Positions 17,241-25,154 of a stretch of DNA of 64,000 nt are shown in pieces. Position numbers and translations under genes: made by a program. The notes under the pieces are model-generated. The model was not told the origin of the DNA. It was given only the letters and a program-made list of their open reading frames with translations, and did not search any database. Every line of letters begins with the position of its first letter. Position 1 is the first letter of the stretch. The DNA comes from DASUPK01 sp963815045. Its GTDB lineage: Bacteria > Actinomycetota > Thermoleophilia > Solirubrobacterales > 70-9. The DNA lies in contig CAWFET010000002.1 in the NCBI GenBank assembly GCA_963815045.1, forward strand, positions 186,001-250,000, in the 5' to 3' direction.

Positions 17241-18422
17241 ATGCGACCCGGCCGATCGGTCGTCTCCGGCACGGCGCTGATCGTCGCCGGCGTGCTGCCC
17301 GGGTTCCTGACGGCGAGCCTGGCCCCGCGGATCCGCCACGACTTCTCCTTCGGCGACTCGGTCCTTGGACTCGCGGTCGCCATCTTCTACTTGACCTGCA
17401 CCATGAGCTCGACCCCCGCCGGGCACCTGGTGGAGAGGATCGGGGCGCGGCGGGGGATGCTGCTCGGCGCTGCTCTCACCGCGCTCGGCTGCCTGGCGAT
17501 CGCCCTGTTCGCCGATTCGGCCGCGGCGCTGATCGCGATTCTGCTGGCGGCCGGGCTCGGCAACGCGATCGGGGGGCCCGCGGTGAGCGCTCTGCTGCGA
17601 CGCACGGTCGATACCGGGCGGCATGGCCTCGCCTTCGGCGCCCAGCAATCCGGCGCCTCGATAGGCGCGCTCCTCGCGGGTGTGGCGCTGCCCGCCGTGG
17701 CGATCCCGTTCGGGTGGCGATGGGCCTACGCCGTGGCGGCGGTGCTGGCCATCGTCGCGGTCGCGCTCGCCCCTGCTCCCGGGCCGGGAGAGCCGCCGAG
17801 CCTGGCGGCGCAGCCGGAGCCCGCCCCTCATCACCTGACCTCGATTCGCGCCCTGGCGGTCGCGGCCGTCCTGGCGAGCGCCGCCGGCGTGGGCTTCATC
17901 GCCTTCCTCGTGACCTACTCGATCGACCAGGGGATCGGCGAGGGCGCTGCCGGCCTCCTGCTCGGCGCGGTCAGCCTGACCGCGACGATCAGCCGAGTCG
18001 GGCTTGGTCTGTTCGCCGATCGCTCCGGCGGGGACGCCCTCCGCCTCACCTCCCTGGTGCTCGCTGGGAGCGCGGCGGGCTACCTCCTGCTGATCTCGGG
18101 CGAGCCGGTATTGATCGTCCTGGCCGCCCTGATCGTCGGCAGCATCGGGTGGTCGTGGCCGGGCACGCTGACCCTGGCGGTCGTGTCTCGCCGCCCGGAT
18201 GCTCCCGCCTGGGCGGTGGGAGTGATGATGTCGGGCCTCTTCGCCGGTGCGGCGGGCGGCCCGCTGCTCGTCGGCCTGCTGGCCGAGCACGACCATTTCG
18301 CCGCGGCCTGGTCGCTCTGCGCCGGGCTCGCCCTGGCCGCCGCCGCGACGATCGCGTTGACCCGCCGCTTCGAGCGGCTGGCGGTCGCGCCCGGAGATCT
18401 CGATGCGCGGGGGGCGAGTTGA
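17241..18422 (+). CDS. Major facilitator superfamily transporter
   Basis: This 393-residue protein shows about 12 hydrophobic spans and the MFS loop-2/3 motif GHLVERIGARRGMLLGA, then AGLGNAIGGPAVSALLRR and QQSGASIGALLAG. A second-half equivalent, GLGLFADRSGGDALR, is also present. The ATG at 17241 is taken as the start. The frame is open earlier, but those codons antisense-match the preceding gene. No strong ribosome site is visible because the hairpin occupies the leader. Its place just before pobA suggests uptake of an aromatic acid such as 4-hydroxybenzoate. Confidence 0.8.
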   Translation: MRPGRSVVSGTALIVAGVLPGFLTASLAPRIRHDFSFGDSVLGLAVAIFYLTCTMSSTPAGHLVERIGARRGMLLGAALTALGCLAIALFADSAAALIAILLAAGLGNAIGGPAVSALLRRTVDTGRHGLAFGAQQSGASIGALLAGVALPAVAIPFGWRWAYAVAAVLAIVAVALAPAPGPGEPPSLAAQPEPAPHHLTSIRALAVAAVLASAAGVGFIAFLVTYSIDQGIGEGAAGLLLGAVSLTATISRVGLGLFADRSGGDALRLTSLVLAGSAAGYLLLISGEPVLIVLAALIVGSIGWSWPGTLTLAVVSRRPDAPAWAVGVMMSGLFAGAAGGPLLVGLLAEHDHFAAAWSLCAGLALAAAATIALTRRFERLAVAPGDLDARGAS

Positions 18423-18470
18423 CCGGGCCACTAGGGTTGGCAACCGGCAGCGACGGAGTGAGGAGTGGGC

Positions 18471-19667
18471 ATGGATCCTGAGAGCAGCTCGCGCACGCAG
18501 GTGGGGATCGTGGGTGCCGGTCCCGCCGGCTTGGTCCTCTCCCACCTCCTCGCCCGCGAGGGCATCGAGTGCGTCGTGCTCGAGGATCGGAGCCGCGAAT
18601 ACGTTGAGAAGCGGGTCAGGGCGGGCGTTCTCGAGCAGGGGACCGTCGACCTGCTCACCGAGCTGGGCCTGGCCGACCGGCTGCACCGCGAGGGCCTGGT
18701 TCACCAGGGGATCGAGCTGCGCTTCGACGGCCACGGGCACCGGATTCCCTTCGAGGAGCTCGCCGAGGGCCGGGCGATCACGATCTACGGGCAGCAGGAG
18801 GTGGTCAAGGACCTGATCGCGGCCCGGCTCGACGCCGACGGGCCGCTGCTCTTCGAGGTTGACGACGTGACGCTGCACGGCATCGACTCGAATGAGCCGA
18901 GCATCAGCTTCACCCACCAGGGCACGGAGAAAGAGCTCCGCTGCGACGCGATCGCGGGCTGCGACGGCTTTCACGGTGTCTGCCGTCCGTCCGTCCCGGA
19001 CGGCGTCCTGAGCCTCAACCAGCTCGACTATCCCTTCGCCTGGCTCGGGATCCTGGCGGAGGTCGCGCCCTCGACCGAGGAGCTGATCTACGCGCCGCAC
19101 GAACGGGGCTTCGCGCTGCACAGCCTGCGCTCGCCCGAGCTCAGCCGGCTCTACGTCCAGTGCGATCCCGAGGACGCCCTCGATCAGTGGCCCGACGACC
19201 GGGTCTGGGAGGAGCTCCACCTGAGGCTCGCCCGGGACGATGGCTGGTCCCTGAAGGAGGGGCCGGTGGTGGAGAAGGCGATCGCCCCGCTGCGCAGCTT
19301 CGTCGCATCACCGATGCAGTTCGGGCGGCTCTACCTGGCCGGGGACGCGGTGCACATCGTCCCCGCCACCGGGGCGAAAGGGCTGAATCTGGCGGTTGCC
19401 GACGTCCAGATGCTCGGCGAGGCGCTGGCCTCCTACCTGAAGGGCGGCGATGACTCGCTGCTCGATGCCTACTCCGATGCGTGCCTGCGCAGGGTCTGGC
19501 GCGTCCAGCACTTCAGCTGGTGGATGACCTGGATGCTCCACCGGTTTCCGGGGGACGACGGGTTCATGAGGGGGCTGCGCCGGTCCCAGCTCGAGTACGT
19601 CTGCTCGTCACGAGCCGCCGCGGCGACGCTGGCGGAGAACTACGTGGGGCTGGGGCGCGTCTGGTGA
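18471..19667 (+). CDS. pobA: 4-hydroxybenzoate 3-monooxygenase
   Basis: This 398-residue flavoprotein hydroxylates 4-hydroxybenzoate to protocatechuate with NAD(P)H and oxygen. Signatures of PobA are present: FAD-binding GIVGAGPAGLVLSHLLA at the start, RVRAGVLEQGTVDLL, the YGQQEVVKDL loop, AIAGCDGFHG (NAD/FAD DG motif) and GDAVHIVPATGAKGLNLA. Length equals the Pseudomonas enzyme. GAGGAG lies 6 nt before the ATG. A TAGGGT hexamer at 18432-18437 could be its -10 box, giving a leader of roughly 25 nt. It feeds the Pca enzymes encoded from 25951. Confidence 0.9.
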   Translation: MDPESSSRTQVGIVGAGPAGLVLSHLLAREGIECVVLEDRSREYVEKRVRAGVLEQGTVDLLTELGLADRLHREGLVHQGIELRFDGHGHRIPFEELAEGRAITIYGQQEVVKDLIAARLDADGPLLFEVDDVTLHGIDSNEPSISFTHQGTEKELRCDAIAGCDGFHGVCRPSVPDGVLSLNQLDYPFAWLGILAEVAPSTEELIYAPHERGFALHSLRSPELSRLYVQCDPEDALDQWPDDRVWEELHLRLARDDGWSLKEGPVVEKAIAPLRSFVASPMQFGRLYLAGDAVHIVPATGAKGLNLAVADVQMLGEALASYLKGGDDSLLDAYSDACLRRVWRVQHFSWWMTWMLHRFPGDDGFMRGLRRSQLEYVCSSRAAAATLAENYVGLGRVW

Positions 19668-20485
19668 CGGAGGTTGAGCGCCTCTTCGACGTGCGTGACG
19701 CGCGCGTGGTCGTGACCGGAGCGGCCAGCGGGCTCGGGCTGGCGATGGCCGAAGTCATGGCCGAGGCCGGCGCCCGGGTGACGCTCGCCGACCTCGACGC
19801 GAAGCGCCTCGGGGAGGAGACGGCGCGGCTGGCGGAGGCGGGCGGACAGACACGCTCCTTCCAGGTGGACGTCTCGGATCGCGACCAGGTCCAGGCCCTG
19901 ATCGACGATGTCGTCTCGGAGCAGGGTGGCGTCGATGTCCTCTATGCCAACGCCGGCATCTCGCTCGAGCCGGGGATCACCGATCCGAAGGGAGGCATCG
20001 CCGCGATCGAGACGGAGGCCTGGGAGAAGGTGCTCGGGGTCAACCTGAGCGGAGTCGTCTTCTCGATGGGCGCCGCCGCCGAGGCGATGAAGAAGCAGGG
20101 CAGCGGCAAGATCGTGGTCACGGCCTCGAATGCCGGCCTCAAGGTCGAGCCGCTGGTCGGCTACTCCTATGCCGCGACCAAGGCCGCGGTGATTCATGTC
20201 GTTCGCCAGGCCGCCGTCGAGCTGGCGCCGTACGGGGTGAACGTGAACGCGATCGCCCCGGGGCCCTTCCGCACGAGGATCGGCAGCGGCGAGCTTCCCG
20301 ACGAGCGGATCGAGGGGATCTGGGCGGACCTGATCCCGGTGGGCCGGATGGCGGAGACCGACGAGCTCAAGGGCCTGGCCCTGATGCTCGGCTCGCCCGC
20401 GGCTAGCTTCATCACCGGCGCGGTCGTGCTGATCGACGGCGGCGCGATGCCCTCCTCCTTCCGGGACGAGATCAGGCTGGGCTAG
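19664..20485 (+). CDS. Short-chain dehydrogenase/reductase
   Basis: This 273-residue SDR starts at GTG 19664, overlapping the pobA stop by 4 nt (GTGA). It has the cofactor motif TGAASGLG, an acidic residue after strand 2 (LADLDAKRL, favouring NAD), NAGIS, the catalytic Ser in VTASNAG and YSYAATK with the catalytic Tyr and Lys. It ends with the usual ITGAVVLIDGGAM. It most likely oxidises a hydroxyl or reduces a carbonyl of an aromatic intermediate, since it is co-translated with pobA. The exact substrate is unknown. Confidence 0.85.
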   Translation: MTEVERLFDVRDARVVVTGAASGLGLAMAEVMAEAGARVTLADLDAKRLGEETARLAEAGGQTRSFQVDVSDRDQVQALIDDVVSEQGGVDVLYANAGISLEPGITDPKGGIAAIETEAWEKVLGVNLSGVVFSMGAAAEAMKKQGSGKIVVTASNAGLKVEPLVGYSYAATKAAVIHVVRQAAVELAPYGVNVNAIAPGPFRTRIGSGELPDERIEGIWADLIPVGRMAETDELKGLALMLGSPAASFITGAVVLIDGGAMPSSFRDEIRLG

Positions 20486-20524
20486 CGGCCGATGCAACGC
20501 CCCGTTTTCGCCCGAAGAAGCGCC

Positions 20525-20530
20525 TAGACT
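20525..20530 (+). promoter_or_regulatory. -10 box of cspA promoter, long leader
   Basis: TAGACT (20525-20530) matches the -10 hexamer seen upstream of several other genes here (48902, 55197, 60596). No good -35 is present at the usual distance. Transcription from near 20537 would give a leader of about 100 nt before the cspA ATG, as is usual for cold-shock mRNAs whose leaders respond to temperature. The other 155 nt between the SDR and cspA hold nothing else I can name. Confidence 0.4.
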
Positions 20531-20639
20531 GGTTCCTTGGGTCGAGCACTCGTTCGATCAAAGTAGTGCCCCGCGTTTTCGCAGTCGTTGCCTCCGGGCA
20601 CCCTCCGCGTTCGCAGTGCACCAGCACGGAGGTACCGAG

Positions 20640-20843
20640 ATGGCTACGGGAACAGTGAAGTGGTTCAGCGACGACAAGGGCTTCGGGTTCATCACACCGG
20701 ATGACGCCGGCAAGGACGTGTTCGTCCACCACAGCGCGATCCAGGGCGACGGCTTCAAGTCGCTGGCCGAGGGCGCAAAGGTGAGCTACGACGTCGAGCA
20801 GGGCGACAAGGGCCCGGCGGCCTCGAACGTCCAGGCGGGCTAA
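20640..20843 (+). CDS. cspA: Cold-shock protein, CspA family
   Basis: This 67-residue single cold-shock domain has TGTVKWFSDDKGFGFI containing RNP1 (KGFGFI) and VFVHHSAI as RNP2. It binds single-stranded RNA or DNA and acts as an RNA chaperone. The ATG at 20640 has GGAGG 7 nt upstream. The gene is unrelated to the catabolic neighbours and is followed 11 nt later by a small basic protein gene that is probably co-transcribed. Confidence 0.92.
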   Translation: MATGTVKWFSDDKGFGFITPDDAGKDVFVHHSAIQGDGFKSLAEGAKVSYDVEQGDKGPAASNVQAG

Positions 20844-20854
20844 GGAGAAGAGGC

Positions 20855-21001
20855 ATGGGCTCAGGCGGCAAGCGGAAGACCACAATGGCGAAGCTGGACC
20901 GTGAAGGCAGGCTCCGGGAGCGTCGGCTCGAGAAGCAGGGCAAGAAGGCTGCGCGGAAGCAGGCGGCCGCCGACGCCCAGCCCGACTCCGCGACCAGCTA
21001 G
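20855..21001 (+). CDS. Small basic protein of 48 residues, unknown function
   Basis: ATG 20855 with a strong AAGGAG site 7 nt upstream opens a 48-codon frame: MGSGGKRKTTMAKLDREG, then RLRERRLEKQGKKAARKQ and an Ala/Asp tail. It is highly charged (Lys/Arg-rich with alternating Glu) and predicted to form one long helix, like small actinobacterial proteins of unknown function. It lies 11 nt after cspA, suggesting a shared transcript and perhaps an RNA-binding or ribosome-related job. An internal ATG at 20885 would give a 38-residue protein starting MAKLDREGR. Confidence 0.6.
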   Translation: MGSGGKRKTTMAKLDREGRLRERRLEKQGKKAARKQAAADAQPDSATS

Positions 21002-21056
21002 ATCAGCAGCACCCCGTCCGTCGGACCTCATGTGGGGGAATGCGTGATCGCGCGGT

Positions 21057-21085
21057 TTGAGCCAATGGACCAAATCATCTAGGTT
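21057..21085 (+). promoter_or_regulatory. Promoter for a leaderless alcohol dehydrogenase mRNA
   Basis: TTGAGC (21057-21062), a 17-nt spacer and TAGGTT (21080-21085) form a good housekeeping promoter. Only 6 nt separate the -10 box from the GTG at 21092, so transcription should begin at or next to the start codon. No ribosome site exists. This is the expected layout for a leaderless transcript, common in actinobacteria. Confidence 0.6.
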
Positions 21086-21091
21086 GTTGGC

Positions 21092-22123
21092 GTGCTTGCT
21101 GCGGTGACTCGGGGAGTTGGCGAGATGGAGGTCCTCGAGGTGCCAGAGCCGCCTCCGCCCGGGCCGGGCGAGGTCATCGTCCACCCCGACGCGGTCGGCA
21201 TCTGCGGCTCCGATTTCCACTTCCTCGCCGGCGAACTCCAGATTTTCGACGGGTCTCCATATCCACGGATCCAGGGCCATGAGTTCAGCGGGACGATCGA
21301 GCAACTTGGGCCGGACGGCAGCGGCCGCCTTGCGATCGGCGACCGCGTGGCGATCCTGCCGATCAGCTCCTGCGGCAAGTGCTATCCGTGCCGCGTCGGG
21401 CGCGGCAACGTCTGCGACAACTTCAGCCTGATCGGCATCCACACCGATGGAGGCCTGCAGGAGCGCCTCCGGGTCCCCGAAGCCCAGGTCTTTCCGATCG
21501 CCTCGGAGCAACCGGCCGTGGCCGCGCTCGCGGAGCCGGTCTCGATCGCCGTCCGCAGCATCCACAGGTCTGGGATCTCGGAGGGCGAGCGGGCGGTGAT
21601 CATCGGCGCCGGGCCGATCGGCCAGGCCCTGCACCTGCTGGCCCGGGAACGGGGAGCGACGACACTGCTCGTCGATCGCGTGCAGAGCCGTCTCGACTTC
21701 GGCGCGACGAATGGGGCCGAGGCGCTCCTCTGGGAAGACCGAGACCAGGTCGTCAAAGCCTGTCGCGAGTGGAGCGGCGGCGAGGGCCCGCCGCTGGTCC
21801 TCGATGCGACCGGGGCCCCCGATCCGATTCGCGCCGCCGTCGACATGGCCTCGTCGGCCGGTCGGGTCGTCGTGGTCGGCATGTCGGGCGAGGAGGTCCC
21901 GATTCGGATCGGGACCTTCACCGAGAAGGAGATCGACATGCTCGGTGTGAGCTGCTGCGGGGGCGATGAGTTCAGGGAGGCAATCCGCTTCGTTGAGCGC
22001 AATCGTGAGCCGCTCGAGCGCCTGATCAGTCGGCGGTTTCCGCTCGACCAGGCGCCGGAAGCTGTCGGATACGCCATGGAGAATCCCGGCGAGGTGATGA
22101 AAGTCGTGATCACCAGTTCCTGA
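21092..22123 (+). CDS. Zinc-dependent medium-chain alcohol/polyol dehydrogenase
   Basis: This 343-residue MDR protein has the catalytic-zinc residues in GICGSDFH and IQGHEFSG, and four Cys of the structural zinc site in SSCGKCYPCRVGRGNVC. The nucleotide-binding GAGPIGQAL is followed by VDRVQSRL. It resembles threonine, sorbitol or galactitol dehydrogenases and could oxidise an aromatic or sugar alcohol. The GTG start is the first base after the promoter (see 21057-21085). It has its own promoter, while a palindrome and another promoter region separate it from the following operon. Confidence 0.8.
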   Translation: MLAAVTRGVGEMEVLEVPEPPPPGPGEVIVHPDAVGICGSDFHFLAGELQIFDGSPYPRIQGHEFSGTIEQLGPDGSGRLAIGDRVAILPISSCGKCYPCRVGRGNVCDNFSLIGIHTDGGLQERLRVPEAQVFPIASEQPAVAALAEPVSIAVRSIHRSGISEGERAVIIGAGPIGQALHLLARERGATTLLVDRVQSRLDFGATNGAEALLWEDRDQVVKACREWSGGEGPPLVLDATGAPDPIRAAVDMASSAGRVVVVGMSGEEVPIRIGTFTEKEIDMLGVSCCGGDEFREAIRFVERNREPLERLISRRFPLDQAPEAVGYAMENPGEVMKVVITSS

Positions 22124-22136
22124 CAAATACTCTGAC

Positions 22137-22146
22137 TTATCGATAA
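22137..22146. promoter_or_regulatory. TTATCGATAA palindrome upstream of the aromatic operon
   Basis: A perfect 10-bp palindrome TTATCGATAA (22137-22146) lies 59 nt before the first gene of the large operon, inside an AT-rich patch that is unusual for this genome. It could be an operator for the GntR protein encoded as second gene, or part of the promoter. No clear -35/-10 pair is visible. Confidence 0.35.
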
Positions 22147-22204
22147 TCTGGCGTGGAGGCGCCGAAAATGTGGAGATCCCCGTGGGAGTGACTAGGAGGA
22201 GGAT

Positions 22205-23482
22205 GTGACCGCCGATGGCTCTGGGGTCGGCGTGCGACCCGCCGCGTCCGAGCAGGACGAGCGGCTCGCCGAGCTACTCGACGTCGTGCTGGAGACCAAT
22301 CCCTTCCAGCAGGCCCGCGTGCAGGAATTGGGTCTGGGAACGCGCCCCAGCCTCTCGGAGCTGCGCCCGCTGACCAAACGCGACCTCGTCGCGGACCAGG
22401 AGCGGCACCGTCCCTTCGGCACCAACCTCACCTATTCGCTCGACCGCTACACCCAGCTCTTCCAGACCAGCGGCACCACCGCCCACCCTCTCCGAGTCCT
22501 CGAGACTGCGGATGACTGGAGCTGGTGGAGGTCGCGCTTCGCACAGACGATGACCGCCGCGGGCCTCGATGGCTCGGACCGCGTGGCGCTCGCCTTCTCC
22601 TTCGGCCCGCATGTTCAGTTCTGGGCCGCCAAGGAGGGGCTCCAGGAGATCGGCGCGATGGGTGTTTCGCTGGGCGGCATGGGCTCGGTCCAGCGCCTCC
22701 AGACGATCGCCGAGGTCGAGGCGACAACCCTCTGGTGCACGCCGACCTATGCCCTCCACCTGTTGGAGGTTGCCGTCGAGCAGCGCCTCGAGTCGACCCT
22801 GGAATCGGTCGAGCGGGTGCTCTGCACCGGCGAGCCCGGCGGGTCCCTGCCCGGTCTGCGCTCCCGGATCGAGGAGGGCTTCGAGGCGGTCTGCATCGAT
22901 CACGCTGGGCTCACAGAGGCGGGGCCGTTCGGGGACCCGTGTGTCGGCGGCCACGGATTGCACATCGACGAGAACGAGTTCATATGCGAGATCCTCGATG
23001 CGGACCTCAACCCGACGCCGCAGGGGGAGCGCGGCGAACTGGTGATCACCCCCCTGCGCCTCACCGGCTTCCCGGCGATCCGGTACCGGACCGGCGACTC
23101 CGTGATCGCGACGGACGAGCAGTGTCCCGACGGACACCCCGGGCGCTGGCTGCCCGGCGGGATCGTCGGCAGGACCGACGACATGGTTGTGGTGCGCGGA
23201 ATGAACGTCTACCCGTCGGCCATCGAGGAGGCGGTGCGCCAGGTGAGCAGCACCGGGGAATTCCGGATCACCTTCTACACCGAGCGCAGCGGCATGGACG
23301 AGGTCAAGCTGGAGGTCGAGCTGACCGACGGCCCCGACGCGCGGCGGCTGCAGGAGAGCATGCGCCAGCAGCTCGGCCTCCGGGTCCGCGTGGTACCGAT
23401 CGCCCCCGGCGTGCTGCCCCGCCAGACGGGCAAGTCTCGGCGGGTGGTGGACGAGCGAACCCCGAGGTGGGTTGCATCGTGA
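22205..23482 (+). CDS. Phenylacetate-CoA ligase-like adenylate-forming enzyme (PaaK family)
   Basis: This 425-residue protein has the PaaK-type ATP loop FQTSGTTAHP near residue 90, the adenylate motif FPAIRYRTGD and the hinge-region GRTDDMVVVRGMNVYPSAIE. A C-terminal domain ends with QTGKSRRVV. It would activate a carboxylic acid to its AMP ester and then CoA thioester. GTG 22205 follows AGGAGGAT. It is the first gene of the operon and overlaps the GntR gene by 4 nt. The likely substrate is an aromatic acid, but PaaK-like enzymes are diverse. Confidence 0.75.
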   Translation: MTADGSGVGVRPAASEQDERLAELLDVVLETNPFQQARVQELGLGTRPSLSELRPLTKRDLVADQERHRPFGTNLTYSLDRYTQLFQTSGTTAHPLRVLETADDWSWWRSRFAQTMTAAGLDGSDRVALAFSFGPHVQFWAAKEGLQEIGAMGVSLGGMGSVQRLQTIAEVEATTLWCTPTYALHLLEVAVEQRLESTLESVERVLCTGEPGGSLPGLRSRIEEGFEAVCIDHAGLTEAGPFGDPCVGGHGLHIDENEFICEILDADLNPTPQGERGELVITPLRLTGFPAIRYRTGDSVIATDEQCPDGHPGRWLPGGIVGRTDDMVVVRGMNVYPSAIEEAVRQVSSTGEFRITFYTERSGMDEVKLEVELTDGPDARRLQESMRQQLGLRVRVVPIAPGVLPRQTGKSRRVVDERTPRWVAS

Positions 23483-24267
23483 GCGCCCAGCGGGCAGGCG
23501 CCGGCTCCCGCCCGAGGCCGCAGGCCCGCCAGATCAGAGGAGCGAGCGAGCAGGTCGCCGTTCAGATCCAGCACTACGTGCAGAACGAGGGCCTCGCTCC
23601 GGGCGATTTCCTCGGCCGCGAGGAGGACCTGGCGGCCGAGTTCGGGGTCAGCCGCCCGACCCTCCGGGAGGCGCTCAAGCTGCTCTCCAGTGGCAACCTG
23701 ATCCGCGCGACGAAGGGGCCAGGCGGCGGCATCTTCGTCGCCCACACGGCCGAGCAGGGAATGGGCCGCAGCCTGAGCGACGCGATCGCGATGATGCTCG
23801 AGACGGAGGCCGTCAGCCTGCACGAGCTGCTCGACGCGCGCCTGTTGCTGGAGGTCCCGCTTGCGGGCCTGGCCGCGTACCAGCCCGAGGATGAGACCCT
23901 GACGCGGCTCCGCGGGGCGGTGGACAGGGCCGCCGCGGATCCGGACAACGTCGAGGTCGTGTCGGAGACCGACGCGGAGATCCATCAGACGATCGCCGCC
24001 GCCGCGGGCAACCGGATGATCCAGGCGCTGACCAACTGGATCTTCGAGGTCCTCCAGCCCTCGCTGATCGAGGTCCTGCAGCCCGCCGTCGTGCACTCGG
24101 CGCTCGTGGAGCAGCACGAGGCGCTGGTTTCAGCGATCGAGAAGGGGGACCCGGCCCGTGCCGAGCGCGCCATGAAGGATCACCTCCTCTACCTGCGCGA
24201 CGTGCTCGGCATGGTGCAGGAGGAACCGCAGGAGCCGCCGCAGGCCGTGGGGGAAGCGCGTGGCTGA
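23479..24267 (+). CDS. GntR-family (FCD-type) regulator embedded in the aromatic operon
   Basis: This 262-residue regulator has a winged helix from about 15 to 90 (EEDLAAEFGVSRPTLREALK, then IRATKGPGGGIFV) and an FCD domain with DARLLLEVPLAGLAA, TDAEIHQTIAAAAGN and a final VEQHEALVSAIEKGD. The GTG start overlaps the ligase stop (GTGA) and its end overlaps the CoA-transferase start by 8 nt, so its dose follows the operon it probably controls. Self-limiting feedback is likely. Effector and operator are unknown. Confidence 0.85.
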   Translation: MSAQRAGAGSRPRPQARQIRGASEQVAVQIQHYVQNEGLAPGDFLGREEDLAAEFGVSRPTLREALKLLSSGNLIRATKGPGGGIFVAHTAEQGMGRSLSDAIAMMLETEAVSLHELLDARLLLEVPLAGLAAYQPEDETLTRLRGAVDRAAADPDNVEVVSETDAEIHQTIAAAAGNRMIQALTNWIFEVLQPSLIEVLQPAVVHSALVEQHEALVSAIEKGDPARAERAMKDHLLYLRDVLGMVQEEPQEPPQAVGEARG

Positions 24268-25081
24268 GGTGGTGGCCTTGGACGAGGCGGTCGCCGAGCT
24301 CGTTCACGACGGCGACAGCGCCGCGCTTGAGGGCTTCACCCACCTGATCCCATTCGCCGCCGGCCACGAGATCATCCGCCAGGGACGGCGCGATCTGACG
24401 CTGATCCGGATGACGCCGGATCTGATCTACGACCAGATGATCGGCGCGGGTTGCGCGCGCAAGCTGATCTTCTCCTGGGGCGGCAACCCCGGCGTCGGCT
24501 CCCTGCGTCGGTTCCGCGACGCCGTCGAGCACAACTGGCCGGCGCCGCTCGAGCTCGAGGAGCACAGCCACGCGGGCATGGCGGCTCGCTACGCCGCGGG
24601 CGCCTCCAACCTTCCCTTCGGGACGCTGCGCGGCTACACGGGCACCGAGCTCTTCGATCGCGCCCGGGAGACCGTCGCCGAGATCACCTGCCCGTTCACC
24701 GGCGAGGCCGTGGTCGCCGTCAGGGCGCTGAACCCGGACGTGGGGATAGTCCACGCCCAGCGCGCCGACCGTCAGGGAAACGTTCAGATCTGGGGCATCG
24801 TCGGCGTCCAGAAGGAGATCGTGTTGGCCTCCACGCGCTCACTCGTCACCGTCGAGGAGATCGTCGAGGAGCTCGAGCCCCGGCCCGGCGCGATCGTCCT
24901 GCCGACCTGGGCAGTGGGCGCCGTCGCCGAGGCGCCGCACGGCGCGCACCCCTCCTACGCCCACGACTACTACGACCGCGACAACGGCTTCTACCAGCGC
25001 TGGGACGAGATCAGCGCGGACCGGGACTCCTTCCGGGCCTGGATTGAGGAGCACGTCCTGCACGGGGCGGGCGTCGCATGA
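24260..25081 (+). CDS. CoA-transferase subunit A (3-oxoadipate/glutaconate type)
   Basis: This 273-residue protein is a family I CoA-transferase alpha subunit: LIRMTPDLIYDQMIGAGC, IFSWGGNPGVGSLRR, a LPFGTLRGYTGTEL loop and IVHAQRADRQGNVQIWG. The length fits the long PcaI/CatI and glutaconate-transferase alpha subunits. With subunit B it would move CoA from succinyl-CoA to 3-oxoadipate, the last-but-one step of the beta-ketoadipate pathway. That step is otherwise missing here. The final thiolase (PcaF) is not in the window. Confidence 0.8.
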   Translation: MAEVVALDEAVAELVHDGDSAALEGFTHLIPFAAGHEIIRQGRRDLTLIRMTPDLIYDQMIGAGCARKLIFSWGGNPGVGSLRRFRDAVEHNWPAPLELEEHSHAGMAARYAAGASNLPFGTLRGYTGTELFDRARETVAEITCPFTGEAVVAVRALNPDVGIVHAQRADRQGNVQIWGIVGVQKEIVLASTRSLVTVEEIVEELEPRPGAIVLPTWAVGAVAEAPHGAHPSYAHDYYDRDNGFYQRWDEISADRDSFRAWIEEHVLHGAGVA

Positions 25082-25105
25082 TTCGCGTAGCCCCCGTTAA
25101 CGCGA

Positions 25106-25126
25106 GGGCGCGCGAAAGCGCGACCC
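25106..25126 (+). other. Intercistronic RNA hairpin with GAAA tetraloop
   Basis: GGG-CGCGC-GAAA-GCGCG-A-CCC forms an 8-bp stem with one bulged A and a GNRA tetraloop in the 73-nt space between the two CoA-transferase genes. The ribosome site for subunit B (GGAGGAGG) follows just downstream. It may protect the downstream mRNA or balance the two subunits. Confidence 0.5.
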
Positions 25127-25154
25127 GTGAAATGTCGGAGGAGGCGGAGCGTTG

